Positions 35,663-49,200 of a DNA stretch of 64,000 nt are shown one piece after another. This stretch comes from Datnioides undecimradiatus (Eukaryota > Chordata > Actinopteri > Lobotiformes > Datnioididae). Both the position numbers and the translations under genes were made by a program. The stretch spans positions 18,693,511 to 18,757,510 of the forward strand of contig WARS01000029.1 in assembly GCA_008933995.1 (NCBI GenBank), in the 5' to 3' direction. The notes under the pieces were generated by a model that was given only the letters and a program-made list of their open reading frames with translations, was not told where the DNA came from and did not search any database. The stretch's first letter is position 1, and each line of letters begins with the position of its first letter.

Positions 35663-35851
35663 TCTGTGTTTTCAGCTGAAGGTTGTGGACTGAGAGGATT
35701 CACAAGTAATTATGGGTCTATTCTCATCACTCTTCATCTGAAGGCTAAAGTGCTCTCTTGGCGCTCCCTTCTCCACTTTAGTTTGATTGAAAAGACTCAA
35801 GTAGACACAGTTTCCAACATAGTTTAGCTGAAATACATACACAGACACACA

Positions 35852-35853
<2 letters not shown>

Positions 35854-35881
<28 letters not shown>
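35854..35881. repeat. (AC)14 microsatellite
   Basis: Pure AC run, followed by a short TATATATA stretch. Confidence 0.95.
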
Positions 35882-35898
<17 letters not shown>

Positions 35899-36086
35899 CA
35901 CACACATATCGGCATGCAAGTGCACAAAACACACATGCAAACACACACCACAGCTGTTGTATATTTTTTATGAGCACACAATGCTCTCTTGGCAGTGCCT
36001 CAGCTCCCCGAAGTTCAAGCACCCTATAGTTGATATTCTGGGTTAATGCCAAACTGACTCACTCTCTCTTTCTCTCTCGCTTTCAT

Positions 36087-36112
36087 ACACACACACACAC
36101 ACACACACACAC
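36087..36112. repeat. (AC)13 microsatellite
   Basis: Pure AC run preceded by a CT-rich stretch. Confidence 0.95.
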
Positions 36113-36982
36113 CCCCTTACACACCCGTGCACAGCCCTGCCAAATGTTTCACTGCAATGGGGAACTGACTGCAGCCATTTCTCATGTACGCTCGCTCTTT
36201 CTCTCACCTTCTCTCTACTTCTAAGCCTCGACTCTCCCTCTGCTGCATGCAATAAATAATCACAAAGTGAAGCCCAGTAATTAGCTGGCACGGGTGTGAG
36301 AGGGCTATCGAGATGAGGAAATGCCCGCAGGAATCAGATGATATAGAGGGAATGAGAGGAGAATAAAAGGGTAGACCGAGGGGAGTAAAACATTAAAAGG
36401 TGATGGAGTCGTGCAGACACGGCAGCCGTCGGTGCAGCCAAACAAACCCAGTGACCCCTCTCCTCGGCCCAGTGCTTTCCCTCTCTGATGTTCTCCTCCT
36501 CTGGCAGCAACAAAACGTCTTCATCCCAGCCAAGCCCAGCCCGTCCTCTCTTTGCCTCACCTAGCATACCAAATCGTGGTCCGGCCTAGCAGAGCAGCGT
36601 GAGCCAGCCCCGCCCGACCGCTCGCCCAACCCTGCAGGAGGCAAAGCACGGAGCCTCCTCTGCTCACATGAAGCACTGGAAAACTTTTATAGCTCCATAA
36701 TATTCAAACCTCTCCCCTTAGCTCCCCTTTTTCCTCCTCTTATGAAGCAGTCACATTCTTTCTACATGTGCCACAGATGTTCTGACTTTATTGCAGCACT
36801 GTCACTGCTATCTTATTCTTATTTTCCCCTTATATCTCTTGCTTTCTCTTTCTCCATCCTCACCCACTCCACCGCAACCTCCGCCACGTTCTGCCCCCTC
36901 GTCTCGCTGGCTTGCTGTAACAAAATCAGGGGCTTAGAGAGCAGTCAGTGCCGAGATCCTCCACAATGCAAAGCAGATGTGT

Positions 36983-36984
<2 letters not shown>

Positions 36985-37046
<62 letters not shown>
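36985..37046. repeat. (CA)31 microsatellite
   Basis: Pure CA run of about 62 bases. Confidence 0.98.
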
Positions 37047-37053
<7 letters not shown>

Positions 37054-37186
37054 GTGGAAGAGCAGCCTGGAGCATTTTGGGCCAGAGGGTGGAGAGAGAC
37101 GTAAGCAGAAACAGCTCTGTTGCTAGGATACATCCAAAATAAAACACACTCGGAGAGCTGCAGTCTCTCGCTGAAACAGGCGGTTT

Positions 37187-37190
<4 letters not shown>

Positions 37191-37227
<37 letters not shown>
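37191..37227. repeat. (CA)18 microsatellite
   Basis: Pure CA run of about 37 bases, 145 bases from the previous one. Confidence 0.97.
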
Positions 37228-37229
<2 letters not shown>

Positions 37230-38816
37230 CTAACTGTCAAGACTGGAAAACAATGTTTTGAGAGAGTCCTGGGAAAATGGACGCGCTGAACCTGCGGGCT
37301 CTTATAAACTGTGCTGTGTCAGTTTTCTTGTCCTTGTGTCCCGCGCTCAGCTCGAGTTTGTTCACAGTCGCATACAGAAAAGATGCAAATTGTTGATTTT
37401 GGCAATCTGTTGCTGATTATGTTCCATGTAGGGTGAGTGTATGTGAGGTTGGGAGTGTGTGCATTCGTGTGTGTGTGTGTGTGTGTTTGTGTTTTTTTGG
37501 AGAGTTGAGGAGTTCAGGCTTGCTGGTACATGTAGCAAAGTGTGTGTGTGTGTGTTCAACAGAGGAAATCTCTGACTGATTGAACTGTTTTCCAGGGTGC
37601 TTATCGTAGCCGAAGGTCTGCTGTCTTCCTGATGGAGAGAGTCAGAGCAGGAGTGTGTGTGTGTGTGTGTGTGTGTGTAAGTGAGCAGTCAGCATCTGAC
37701 AGCTTGTCCATCCACTCTATTCTGTCATCTGCCTCTCCGTCTCTTTATCTGTCTGTCTCTTTGGTTCTTTGCCACTTTGGCTTTTTTTTCTTTTTTTTTT
37801 TTGCAGTGTTACTCTCACGGTTGTAAAATGCACATACGTAAACGATTCCTCATGCATGTGTGCGTCCTAACCCTCCTCCGAACGCAGGTCTGCAGGAATG
37901 TTTATTTCCCTGAACAGGTGCTATCTTCTTGGAAATCTCCTGATGGCTGTAAGCACTCACCCACCCCACGCACACACAATCACACACACACACACACACA
38001 CATAAAGCCAGGGGGGATTCCTGGGACTAATGTTTAACAGGGAAAAATTGGACCGCGCCATCAATTTTAGCTCTTTGTGCAGACACTGTGGTTTACTCTA
38101 GATAGCTGGGCCAAGTCTCTGAGATAAGACGACTCTCAGCCTGCCTGTGGGAAAGATGAAAGCATTCTCTTTAAAATGGACTCTGTGTCTCTTTTCCCAC
38201 AGTCCTTCACTGTAAGAGAGTCCTATGTGTGAAATCGTACGTGTGACAGCAAGATTGTATGAACTTTGAAAGCAGACGTGAGATTTTTATTAGCCCTTCA
38301 ACTGCAACCTTAAAGTTTCGTGGTGCCCAAAGAATTAGAATTACACTCACTGTGCCGGTCAAGTGCGCAGCACTCTCTACATGTATATAACACTCTCTCA
38401 CATATCCTTCCAAATATGTGTAGATTAAATACATAAACCCTTGTGCATGTGATGAAAACCTGTGTGCTTTACGTGAAGCATTTTCAGCCAGACTTGGTGA
38501 CAGCTTTAGGTTTTGCAGCTGGACATCATCATGTTTTCCATATTTGCTCACATCCTGTGCATTACGAGTCATAAGGGTCTTTGTGGAACAATTTGAAATG
38601 CCTGTAAATATTTCTAAGTCCTACAGTCTTCACAGCCATATCATATCATATCAGTAGTGCATCAAATCAAAGGGAAGAAGCCTTTTGGGATTAATTGAGA
38701 GTCACCTGAATGTTTTCACCTCTGAGTCTGATGATGCACTATTCTGAGTGGAGGCAACATGCAACTGTGTTTCAGAGGAAGTTCTGTGGTTAATCTTTAA
38801 CTTGCAATGCCAGGCA

Positions 38817-38817
<1 letters not shown>
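37228..38817. other. Gene desert with short TG/CA runs, no gene seen
   Basis: Short TG runs at about 37469-37486 and 37655-37678 and a CA run at about 37983-38002. An acceptor-like TCTTTTCCCACAG at about 38190-38203 is not paired with a convincing exon. Confidence 0.45.

Positions 38818-38869
<52 letters not shown>
38818..38869. repeat. (AC)26 microsatellite
   Basis: Pure AC run of about 52 bases. Confidence 0.98.
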
Positions 38870-38872
<3 letters not shown>

Positions 38873-39033
38873 GCACAAGTACACATTCACACACACTCAA
38901 CTACACCCTATACACAAATAGACCTACCAGGGTGAGTGCTGTGAGTAACTGTAGATCAGGGGGCTGTCAAAATGGGTGCTGGAAGGAGGCAATTAGATCA
39001 AGGGATGTCTTGCTAATGGGTTGCCTGACCCCT

Positions 39034-39035
<2 letters not shown>

Positions 39036-39079
<44 letters not shown>
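39036..39079. repeat. (CA)22 microsatellite
   Basis: Pure CA run of about 44 bases. Confidence 0.98.
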
Positions 39080-39080
<1 letters not shown>

Positions 39081-39378
39081 GCTGAAACTGATTTTCTCCC
39101 TTCTGAACCTTGCCCCAAACAAAAGCAGAGTACTGTTGATTGTGAGGCTGCCTTTAGGCTCAGAGGACTGTGTCTCGCACATTCTCTCCCAGACCAAGAG
39201 TGCAGGATATGCAGAGGCATGCACCACACTAAGCCCTGACACACAGGTATGAAAAAGATTCCATTGGAAAACCACTGGAATACTGCACTGTTTCCCAGGA
39301 TCTCCTAACTATTAGTAAACACTGTGTGTGTTGTGTGTGGCCATGTGCAAGCCTGTGTGGGTTGGTAAGGATATATAA

Positions 39379-39382
<4 letters not shown>

Positions 39383-39412
<30 letters not shown>
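39383..39412. repeat. (TG)15 microsatellite
   Basis: Pure TG run, opposite in sense to the two CA runs to its left. Confidence 0.96.
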
Positions 39413-39415
<3 letters not shown>

Positions 39416-39419
39416 CAAG

Positions 39420-41553
39420 TGGGTGTGAGCCTGAGCACACATTTTAGGCAGACAGAGGAGTCATTGTGATATGGTTCTGTCCCTTAAGGCGCTGGAATCT
39501 GGCACATTGTCTTTGTCGGAAACTCAAACCATTTACAACTCTCGACTTGTTTTGATCCTTTCAGAAAATTCCATTTCCTGCGGTCGTTCGGGGAGTGACT
39601 GCAGAGAAGCCTCTGGAAGGAAAAGCCTCATTATGGTTTCAGTGTGAGCTGGAAGGCTTGACTTGAAGGTCAGTGCCAGCCTCACCGCTGCAGTTTCCCA
39701 ATGTGAGAGTGAATCGCAGGATTAAAAAGTGATTCTTAGATAAGAAATTACCCCAGGGTTTGGTTGTTTGATACTAGGTGGGCAAACACGACCTGTTGAC
39801 AGGCTTCACTTGTCAGCACAGGCTGTTTGAACATAGAGATGATTTGGTAATCAATCAGTGAAGGAATAAACGCTTGACCACCTGTTTTGGGTTTTCCTGA
39901 TCCTTCCATGTGCGCTTCTTTTTCAATTGTTTCCTAGTTTATGGCTAGAGCATGCAAGGGCGAACCTGTTTTTAAGTAAATAATATAATATATAACAGTC
40001 AAGCAACACTAAGTTTAAGGTTATAAGGTCTGTGCAATACACACAGCGTGCGCTCCGATGCACTAACTTGCAAGTGTGTGCATTTTGACCAGCAATACAA
40101 TGAGACCTGATTAGTTTACTGAAGACAAGTGACAGAGCGAAAGCCCCCGGGTCATCCTCCTGCCTGAACAGGAGCAGAAACACACCACCATCCAGCATGT
40201 TTGGGAGTCGGTGTGACATTGCATATTGAGAGACGGAGAAAAATTGCTTCCTTGTAGCTTTTGGAGCCATTTGAGGGGGAATACATTTTCATAATTTATG
40301 TGCTCGCATGCAGAGTTGAGGAGTTGGTCCTCAACAAAATACAAAATAACATTCAGTTTGGGATGTGTTTTCCAGTGTGCTCGTGCATCCACACACGTCC
40401 ACGCGCCCCGTTTGTAGGTTTGTTTGTGTAAATGTGTGTTTTTATGCGTGATGTAATGTCTGAGGGAGCAACTGTACTTGCTGCCAAAGCGCCACTGCTC
40501 CAGAAATACAACCAGTATGATCTCAACTGATGCACACTTCACGGACAGTGTGAATCAAGGAACTGGAGCTGGGTAAAGAAAAAAAAAAAGGGGAGTGTGA
40601 CAGAGGGAGGGATGAGAAGAGGAGCCTTAAGGTACGTTTTATGGCCAAAAGTATGTGGACAGATAATCCTAATAGACTTTTTTGAGATATTAGAAGTAGC
40701 ACAACATCAATCACAGAGATAGAGCACGTTTTACAGCTGAATCGTTTGAAACTCTGGACATTAGAAATGCAGCATTTTCTGCAGCAAGGTCATGTTTACA
40801 AGAAATTCTCAGTACTGAGCTCCTGCACCATGTTAAGTGTGTTTTTGGGGCTTTTAAATAGGGCCCGGGATCTCCATGATCCCAAACAGAACATGAGGGT
40901 TAGGGTCCGCCTTTATCCACAATGGGCCTTGTGTTTTTCTTTCATATCCTCCCCTGTGGAGGTGTATAGAGAGGTATATCAGTGTATTACAGTAATACCC
41001 ATGGTTTTTCAAGCGGGCTGCTCAACATTCACATATGGGTGTGGAGTTTGGGTGTCCCACGTGCTCTAATAAACACAGAAATATGTAAACCTATATGTAC
41101 GCACACACAGACACAAATGGTGGGCGGTGAGTAGGGCCAATGAAAAGGGGGATTCTCCGAGCAGGCCGCCTGTCAGAGTTTGGGATGGATCGCCCGCTTT
41201 GTTTAGCTCAGACGTGGCTCTCCAGCTTATTTCTGTGCACCGTGTATGAATGGGTGTCGTGCATATGTGCCTGCATGTAGATGTGAATGCTGGGCTGCAG
41301 CAGAAAGAAATAGAGTGATACAAAAGAGAGAGAGAGGGAGAGAAAGAGAGAGGGAGGTTATTTGTGTGTGACAGAGGGTAGCCTGTATCTGTAGCGTGTG
41401 ACACACAGTGCTCTCTCTGCAGTAGCCAGGCCACAGTTTTAGGGACTTGTGCCAAGGGACAGAATAGCCTGTCTGTTTCCTGCCTCTTACTGAACCCTGA
41501 TTGACAGCAGGGCTTCTTTGTGTGTGCGAATGTGTGAGTATGTGTGACTTCTC

Positions 41554-41555
<2 letters not shown>
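39420..41555. other. Gene desert, one transposon-terminus-like site
   Basis: At about 40638-40661 the phrase TATGGCCAAAAGTATGTGGA matches the terminus of a common fish DNA transposon family as I remember it; the interior is too diverged to confirm. A segment at 39565-39667 has an acceptor-like left edge and a GTCAGT donor on the right but no open frame of note. Nothing else recognised. Confidence 0.35.

Positions 41556-41558
<3 letters not shown>

Positions 41559-41594
<36 letters not shown>
41559..41594. repeat. (TG)18 microsatellite
   Basis: Pure TG run of about 36 bases. Confidence 0.97.
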
Positions 41595-41595
<1 letters not shown>

Positions 41596-41599
41596 AGAC

Positions 41600-44500
41600 T
41601 GACACACCAGAAACACACCAACACATCACATGGAGGGGGATGTAAAGAAGTCCTGTCAAATTGTCACTTATTTAACAGTCTGTTGATCTGGTCCTATTGT
41701 TCATTTCACACACAGACACACACAAATCCACGCACACATATTCACGCACACTTTCGCAAACCAGTCACCCTCCATTTCAAATAAACAATTTCTCCGCATA
41801 ACATACTGTGGTTTATTTATTCAGAGTCTTAAACTGCACACTGGAACACACACATATGTACGTGCACAAACGCACACCCTGGTCTCAGCTGTCATGTTTC
41901 AGGAGTGTCAGGTTATGAAGAGCAGGAGTAGCTGCCTCACCTCTGACCTCTCTCCGGTCCCTCGAGGTCATGAGGGACTGTAGCAGCACAACATGTGTAT
42001 CTGAAATTTCAGCATTCAGACAGGAGGAAGGTAGAGATCAATGCAGGAAAGGTTAGAGTCCGTTGGTGGAGGTCAAAGCGTCTGCAGAGGAGATAAAGAA
42101 CAGATAAAGATGAAAAGCAGATGTTTGCATACAGGAACAAAGTGCGGGGTGAAGGATGTGGCTGAAGAATAGCAGAAGATGGGTGTGATTGGAGTCTGTT
42201 TACCACATTATTTGAACTGAACCCCTGCACCCTTTTTTTTCTTAAAGAGAAGCTTAAACTATTTTGTTACTTCTGACTACAAGTACATAAAAATTGAAAA
42301 TAGCCTATTATTAATGCACTCATAACTAGAAATTTGAAATTTGATATAAGGCACGGATTCGACACGTGCAATTTGGAAATTGCTACCGTGCACAAGGCTG
42401 CCTGAAATCATTGCACTGCATCAACATCTGTTACTAATTTAAGGAGGGGACATGTGCACTGACCATAACTTAAAAGAGAGAGGCAGTCAAGAACAAGGCT
42501 AGTGCCAGTGTTAGCATTTAAAGCTACATCAAAAGCGCACTGGTCCCAGCCAGCTCTCCATCAAAGGGGTAACTGTTTATTATATTCAGCATTTAATACT
42601 TTTATCTTGAAAAAAGAAAAAAAAGATTAATTCCTTATTGCAGCTGAACTGCACCAAATTGGTATTTGATTGCAGACTAATGTATGTAAACACATTTATC
42701 TGTGTCATATTGTGCAACTGTGCATATAGATCCGTATCTAATCAGCTAAGGGGGGTGATATCCACTACTACTAATAAGCCGTTGATCCCCCGGGTTCGGA
42801 CAGAGGTTAGTTGGGTTAAATTGCAAAAAAAATGTCAAATTCAGGGATTAATGAGTAACATCAAGCATATTTTTGAACTCTATTGTCGTCTAGTAAACTT
42901 TAAAAAATGTACTACTGTCATGCCACAAGTGTTGCCTCGTAATATGCCGACATAGCGTTCATACTGCAGCCTACTAACTGATTATCCATGGTTTTCTGTG
43001 GGTGGCTGGAGGGGAGGAGTCCCAAACTGGACATAATCCTCCAGCCGGATGGTTTGATAATTGATGAGTGTGTTGGAAAACTCACCAGCACAGACACGCA
43101 CATGCTCACGTGTCCTTGCAGCGAGCACAAAAGGAAGTATAGATAAATATTAGGATGATGCAAGACAGAAACTATCCAAGAATGATGCCAGTTTAAATGG
43201 CTTGTGAAACAGACTTGGTTAGAAACACAGGAGTATTGAGCTGCTAAGATGCTAAATTAAGATGAAATGAGTTAGGGCTTGTTTCGACCGACAGAATCAC
43301 AAGAACTGGATAATCTTTTTTTTTTTTAAATCCATGGGCAATGGGACAGAAACGGTTGGGGAAATGAACCCGTGTGATGAAAAGTTATATCATTAGAGAA
43401 TGTGTGTTTAGGCAACAACAAGACACACTGATTTGGTTTTGTTTTACAAGACAAGATGTGACAGACACGCACGACAGCGGTAAAGCCATACCATAACAGA
43501 CTGTGAAGTGGGCACATGTCTGGTGGAGCTCTAGGTGTGGTTTATATGTTTTCATTAACTAGAAAAAGGCTTAAGCAGGGATGAGAGAAGAGAAAAGCGG
43601 CGGAGACGCGGACGATAAACAACAGAAATTGGACACATCATCGAGGGCAGCTGATTCCCCCAGCAGCCCCGCCTGCTCCCTGCAGTGAGCCCCCACACAT
43701 TCGCCGAAGGACTGAACAGGAATCCCCCACAGCCTCACGACAGACTGACTGACTCTGCATGGTCTATATCACACACACGCAAATACACATACACACACAC
43801 ACACACTGATACACACACTGATACACACATGCATACATGCACACACGCAGGTTTACAGACAGTACAGAAATAGCCTCTGTCTGGGGTATTACCATACACA
43901 CTATCTCATCCGCTTATATCACACTGCAACAGTATATGGCTTTACCACATGCAGCCACTTATAAAGAAAAAGGAGTACTTGTTGTTTCTGAGTGACTTTA
44001 CGCTCTCATGTATTTACAGCAGTCTTTTCAACCTCCACCCAGTTTTTCTCTCATCTGCCGTCTTCTCTCGTTTTCTTTGTTTATCTTTTGCTCCCTCTTC
44101 CTCTGTTTTAATTTCTCTTTCACTCTGTCCCACACAGACAGACATTTACATTGAAGTCAGTACAGGAGTACACTCTATGTTTCCTGAAAACACTCTTCTG
44201 TCCTTCTTATTTTACCAGTTTCACACTCTCTCGGCCCTCCCACGTTTCACGTCGACACTGGGTGATGCACAGATGTCTGAGTTGACCTGAAAGTGCAGAT
44301 GAGAGGAAAGGTCAGGAGTTCCTCAGCCTCTAGTTCCTGACATTGTATCACCTCCCACAGTATCGCCAAAGTGCTTTGGTTCCCCTCTGTGTTCAGTGAG
44401 GCGCCGAAGCAAACAAGGAGGGGCTTTCTTGCACCCTTTCCCCTCAGCATTTGCATGGCACTCACTATTAGGGTTTTCCCTCAAACACAGATACCACACG

Positions 44501-47285
44501 AAGTGACACTCAGAGGAAACGTAAGGTCTCTCAAGGCCAGAGATTGGAGAACTATGCCTCAACTGTCAAAAATGTTCATTTCCTAAGTGTCTTCACGGAT
44601 GCTGATTGGGGGAGGAGGTGACATGGGAAAACACCTGCAGGAATTTTCTGTGTATATTTCCTGGTTTAGGATTCGGCACTTAAACAGAATGAAGATTATA
44701 AGAAGGTACCCAAGTTCCCTAATAATCCCCCTGATAAATCTTCACACAGCAGGTGGCCACGGCTGTGCTTCTCTGTGAGTGTGGCTGTTTTGTATCCATC
44801 ATAATCTGTGAAATCCACCATGTTGCTCTCTCATTCAGTAAGTCCTGTAGAGATTCAAGTATAATCTTTAAAACCTTTCCCACTGTACCTAGATTTTGGC
44901 TTTAATCTACAGAAAGTCTGCAGAGCTTGCTGAACCAGAATATTGACTAAATCTAAATCTAATCTAAATATCACAAGGCAGTTTCGCTGTGCTAGGTACA
45001 TCTTTGTAAGTCATTTCATGTCTCTGCAGCAAGCTGTGGTGTCCTCATTTGAGGATGATTCAGTGGTTTCGATCAGTACATGGTTACTCAAGCATTAGAG
45101 AGCAGTGTTTTCTTTGCAGCAGTGAAACTGCTGCATTCAGTAGATATTAAGTGGTGTCAACATAACACTTGGTGGTGGTAGCAGAGATATTCTGTACATG
45201 GAGAAACCTGTTAAACTCAAAGCAGTAGTTTAAAAAGCTACGAGAAGTTACAGGAGCTCTCTTCAAAGATCACAAGATCCACCTACAAGTACCTCTGAAG
45301 CACCTTAACTAATACAGAGTCGTCTGTTTAAAGATTGATGTGTAAGGAGGACAGTTTGCTGTTTTTCACTAGTACCAGACTGTTTCTCAGACTGAAGCTG
45401 TTGCTGGGCAACCTCTTTTCAACCTATGTTGGTGACTGGCACCTATGTATCAATATACTAGATATAAGAGTGGTATCAATCTTTTTGTCTAACACTCAGC
45501 AGGACAATGAATATGAGCAGGTCACAAAAATTGTTCCTTTGTCTGTTCAAGACCGCAGTAACAACTTTATTGACATGAGTCGTGATTCCCTGTGAATGCA
45601 AGCTCAGGCTCAGTTGAGCGCGAGGCTGCGGGCAGATTTGCTAAGTCATGATGGCTGCCCAGGACACATGATCCTCTCCACAGTCACAGCATGCACCCTG
45701 CTGGTTTCTGTATCAGGTCAAGCTCGCCACCATGAGTGTCGTCTATTTCCAGTTGGCCTGCCGTGAAAGCTAGTTATATACCCGAGCAATGCGATTAGGG
45801 CTGCCAGAGCAGAGGAAGAGGAGGATGAGGAAGATGAGTGTGGGGTTTCCTGGGAAGCTCCCAGTCAGACATCTGCTGCCATCACTCCATCACCCCCCAC
45901 CCCCCCACTTTGCCATCACACTGTCTATCTGCAATTTGCCCTCTTTCTGACTCGATGTCTCAGAGATCGGTCTTTGTGGCGAGCAGCAGCGCTCCACTGA
46001 ATAATTCAAAGAGCCAGCAGGGACAAACAGACAGTGGATTAAGTCCCTAAAGAGGACGAGGAGGAGGGAGAGGGATGTAGGCGGTGGGGATTTTTCCCCA
46101 TTAGACACGAGGAGCTGTGGGGAAATTCATTGACAAGGCAGCAGGGCGGCCAGCAGCGTTAAATCAGCAGGTTGGAAGGAAGGGATACTGTCAGAAATGA
46201 AAACGACACAGGAGGTGAAGAGAAAGAGAGCGAGTGAGAGAGCAAGCAGCGCATCACGTGACCATCAGGAGATCCCTGAGCAGAGCTGATCACATGACTA
46301 ACTGGAAATGCACCGTGCTGCCTGGGTGTGCTTTCCAGAAGTTACGCCTGCATGTGTGAAGCTGTGCCTCCTGCCCTTGTCCTTAATGCAGATTACGGTA
46401 TATAGCAGCTGAGATGTGAAATGTGTGACATTAAATTTGATAGTTACAGTTTTATATACAGAATTAAAATAAAGAAGAAATGTGTCCTAATATTTAAAAC
46501 ATGCTCAGTCTACCATGACAGTGGAAACAAAAGGGCAAGGTGCCTTTCAGACGTCTGTCTGTGTTTAAGTGTTGGCAGCTGAATTGAAAAGCAGATATTG
46601 CTGTAACAAAGCTGTGTGTTTAAACACCAAAGTTGCAAGGGGTGTTGAGATAGTGTGACTGATCACAGTCTAAACCAGGGTAATTCTCTGCCTTCTGCTG
46701 CTGCCGCCGCTGCTGCTGCTGGACTTTTAGGCCAGCTGTCTCACTCCCACACAGTCACACACAAATGCACAATCTCACACACCAAAACATCCAGAACGTC
46801 ACTTACAGTTCACTGTGATTGTGGTTCAGAAAGTCAGGGGGATTTGATCAGTTGTCTTTCTTGAAAAAAAAGAAATACAGTTTCTAACTTCTTATTGATT
46901 TAAAATCTTAATTAAATGAGTTTGGAGTTGGCGCGTCATGCTTTGCTTGACTGCAGTCTTAGTTCCTCTTGAATGGTAAATGATGGTCTGCAGGCCAAGG
47001 CCACTGTGGTCAGTGACTAACCATTCAGTGGCTATATGTGGGTGTGGGATCAAGAGGGTTCGATAAGTCGTATTTTGTAGTGTCGTAGTTTGTGGCCAAA
47101 GACTTTTTACTCTGACATTTTTAAGTGATGCTGTTCTATAATGTTCCATAATGAATGTGTGTGTGCGTATAACTATAACTAGAGTTTACAAGATTAATCT
47201 TTCATCTCAACTTAACGTCTACTTTCAGATTCCTGAGCTTTCACACTGTCATCCCTCACTCTTACTCATTTTATAATAACATAAC
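41600..47285. other. Gene desert, no gene seen
   Basis: Scattered short CA runs (for example near 43790-43810) and a GCT/GCC trinucleotide run at about 46691-46719 that encodes a short polyalanine only by chance. No exon or RNA gene recognised in this 5.7-kb block. Confidence 0.45.
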
Positions 47286-47290
47286 CTAAA

Positions 47291-47328
47291 TTTGGACACT
47301 GACCAGGTTTCAAAGGTCAGTGTCCAAA
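47291..47328. repeat. Perfect 14-bp inverted repeat (hairpin)
   Basis: TTTGGACACTGACC at 47291-47304 and its exact reverse complement at 47315-47328 are separated by a 10-base loop. The arms also form inverted TGACC/GGTCA half-sites of nuclear-receptor type. It is too short for an ordinary microRNA precursor. Confidence 0.85.
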
Positions 47329-47329
47329 G

Positions 47330-48850
47330 TGTTCAAGGTCTCTAGAGTGTCCATTAAATCGGTGGTGGCGGACCACACCACAGTGAATAGCCTTTGCCAT
47401 TATAAATAGCAAAAAAAAAAAATGCAGAATTTGAAAATCATAAGTTCAAAATGTCAAACAATTATGAATGACCTGACCTGTTCAAGAGTCTTTTTCAGAT
47501 CTAACTTTCATGTCCAAAGCTAAAACATCAGAAGACTTGACATAATTGTCATAACAGTAATCTTTTCAGAGCCCTGATGTTATTCATCACAGTTCCCTTA
47601 TCTTAGACCATACTAATATTACATATTATGTAGAATGGTGAGTAAGAGGGGCCTTCAAGGTTGCACAGACGTAAGGTTTACTCATGTTTCATGGGAAGTT
47701 TTGTGCTCTGCCCTGACTTTTCTTCGTAGCCTGTCGCCGCAGTTCACGCTAAGGCTGGTTGAGCGGCATTCAAAGCCCTGTGCATTCTGGGAGTGTGACA
47801 AAATAAACGCATTGCAACCATAACTGCACAGTTCGCTGATGGATTTTATGGCCCTTCTCAGAGCGCAGCGCCTTCAGGCTTTGTAGCGGAGGATGAAAAA
47901 TGCACTCGGCATGAAAAGACGTTAAATACTTTCCATGCGCACGCGTTGGTTTGTGTTCCCTGGAGGACGTCCGCACGTTAGTTTATTCGTCCCCGGTGGG
48001 AATCTGGTGTTTGCTTTAGTTCCGGGTGGGTTGTGCTTTGGGTTTGTGGGTCGGTGTTTTCAGGCCAGTAGCTCCAAAAATGGGACCAAGGCAGGACTTC
48101 TGTGTTTTTAAAAGGAAGCCATGTAGCTGTTGTTACACTCATCTGAAAAATGTTTCTGTAAAAGAATCCGAATTATGAAAAAGTGCCCCTGGTTCTTGGT
48201 AAATGTAGGTGAAGATATCGTTTGAAGCATACTGAAACACACGTAACCAGTGTCAGTTTCAGGGCGCCAACTCCTGTTTCAGGGCATCAATAATAAAGAG
48301 TTACTCCACAGATTTAGCCCTCAGAGCAGCAATCTGCTGTAAACAAATGTGGGCCAGCATCACTGTGAAGAGCATCATGAAAAAACCCCCAGTAAGCTCT
48401 GCTGTGTGCACCGTCAATCAGACAGACATCTGGCGGCGATTCATTTTATTAAACTGCACTGTATTTTTGTTTTATACCTGCTTTCGCCTGTCTCCTTCTC
48501 CATCTTCCTTCATCTCAAACCCTCTTCCTTCCCCTCTAACATAATTGAAGTGAGCTTCTCCTCTCCTATGTAACCCAACGCCTGTCCCACGGCACTAAAG
48601 TGTCGTTTGGGCCGCAGCTTGAGTACTCGCTGTGCTCTGATGCTGCGCTCTAACTCTTACAGATCAGCAGAAACCCAGATTAGACAAATGAATAATTCAG
48701 CTTAATGCCTTAAATGCAGTTTGTGGTAAAAGACAGTTATAAATCCTATTAGTCTTCTGACCCTGTTCATTTCTGTGATGACCTGAGGATCCTGCTGTGA
48801 CCAACATGATGGCAGGAAGCCGCTCAAAAGCATCCATTGCAAAGTGTGAA
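47330..48850. other. Gene desert, no gene seen
   Basis: No repeat family, exon or RNA gene recognised. Confidence 0.4.
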
Positions 48851-49200
48851 GCCGATTATTATTATTTCAGTTTGTCTCTTTGTCGCTGTTGAAGTTAATC
48901 CTCAGGGTGACGGCTCTTTATTATTCCCTCAAGGACAAGTGGAACAATGAGATTTATACATATTTATACATGTGTTTATAATGACGGAGGAACATGGTAT
49001 TAAGTTTCTCTCTGATCCATTTATATAATTATAATGGATGTCGACATTTTAGAGCGAATGAGCTGAGGCTGGTGTTAGCTATCATCATCAATTATTGATC
49101 TTTAATAATTGATGCAGGTGATGTTTAGTGTGGCTGATCTTATGATAATGGGTTGATGCTGCCCAAGTGGATCAGCATGTTAAGGCGATAATGCTTTTCC
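48850..49200. promoter_or_regulatory. Candidate conserved noncoding element with homeodomain-type sites
   Basis: An AT-rich, non-repetitive stretch dense in ATTA/TAAT cores. It contains a perfect 11-base inverted repeat, CATCAATTATT (49086-49096) and AATAATTGATG (49104-49114), around a 7-base spacer. The texture resembles vertebrate noncoding enhancers, but conservation cannot be tested here. Confidence 0.3.

Noticed and set aside
42790..42805. GGTTCGGAC-like phrase as a tRNA T-loop
   Set aside because: No matching A box or cloverleaf could be found around it; no tRNA is called in this window.
46691..46719. Polyalanine-like GCT/GCC run
   Set aside because: It sits in a short frame with no other coding signal, so a trinucleotide microsatellite is the simpler reading.
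47291..47328. MicroRNA precursor
   Set aside because: The stem is only 14 bp and does not extend with flanking sequence, well short of a usual precursor.
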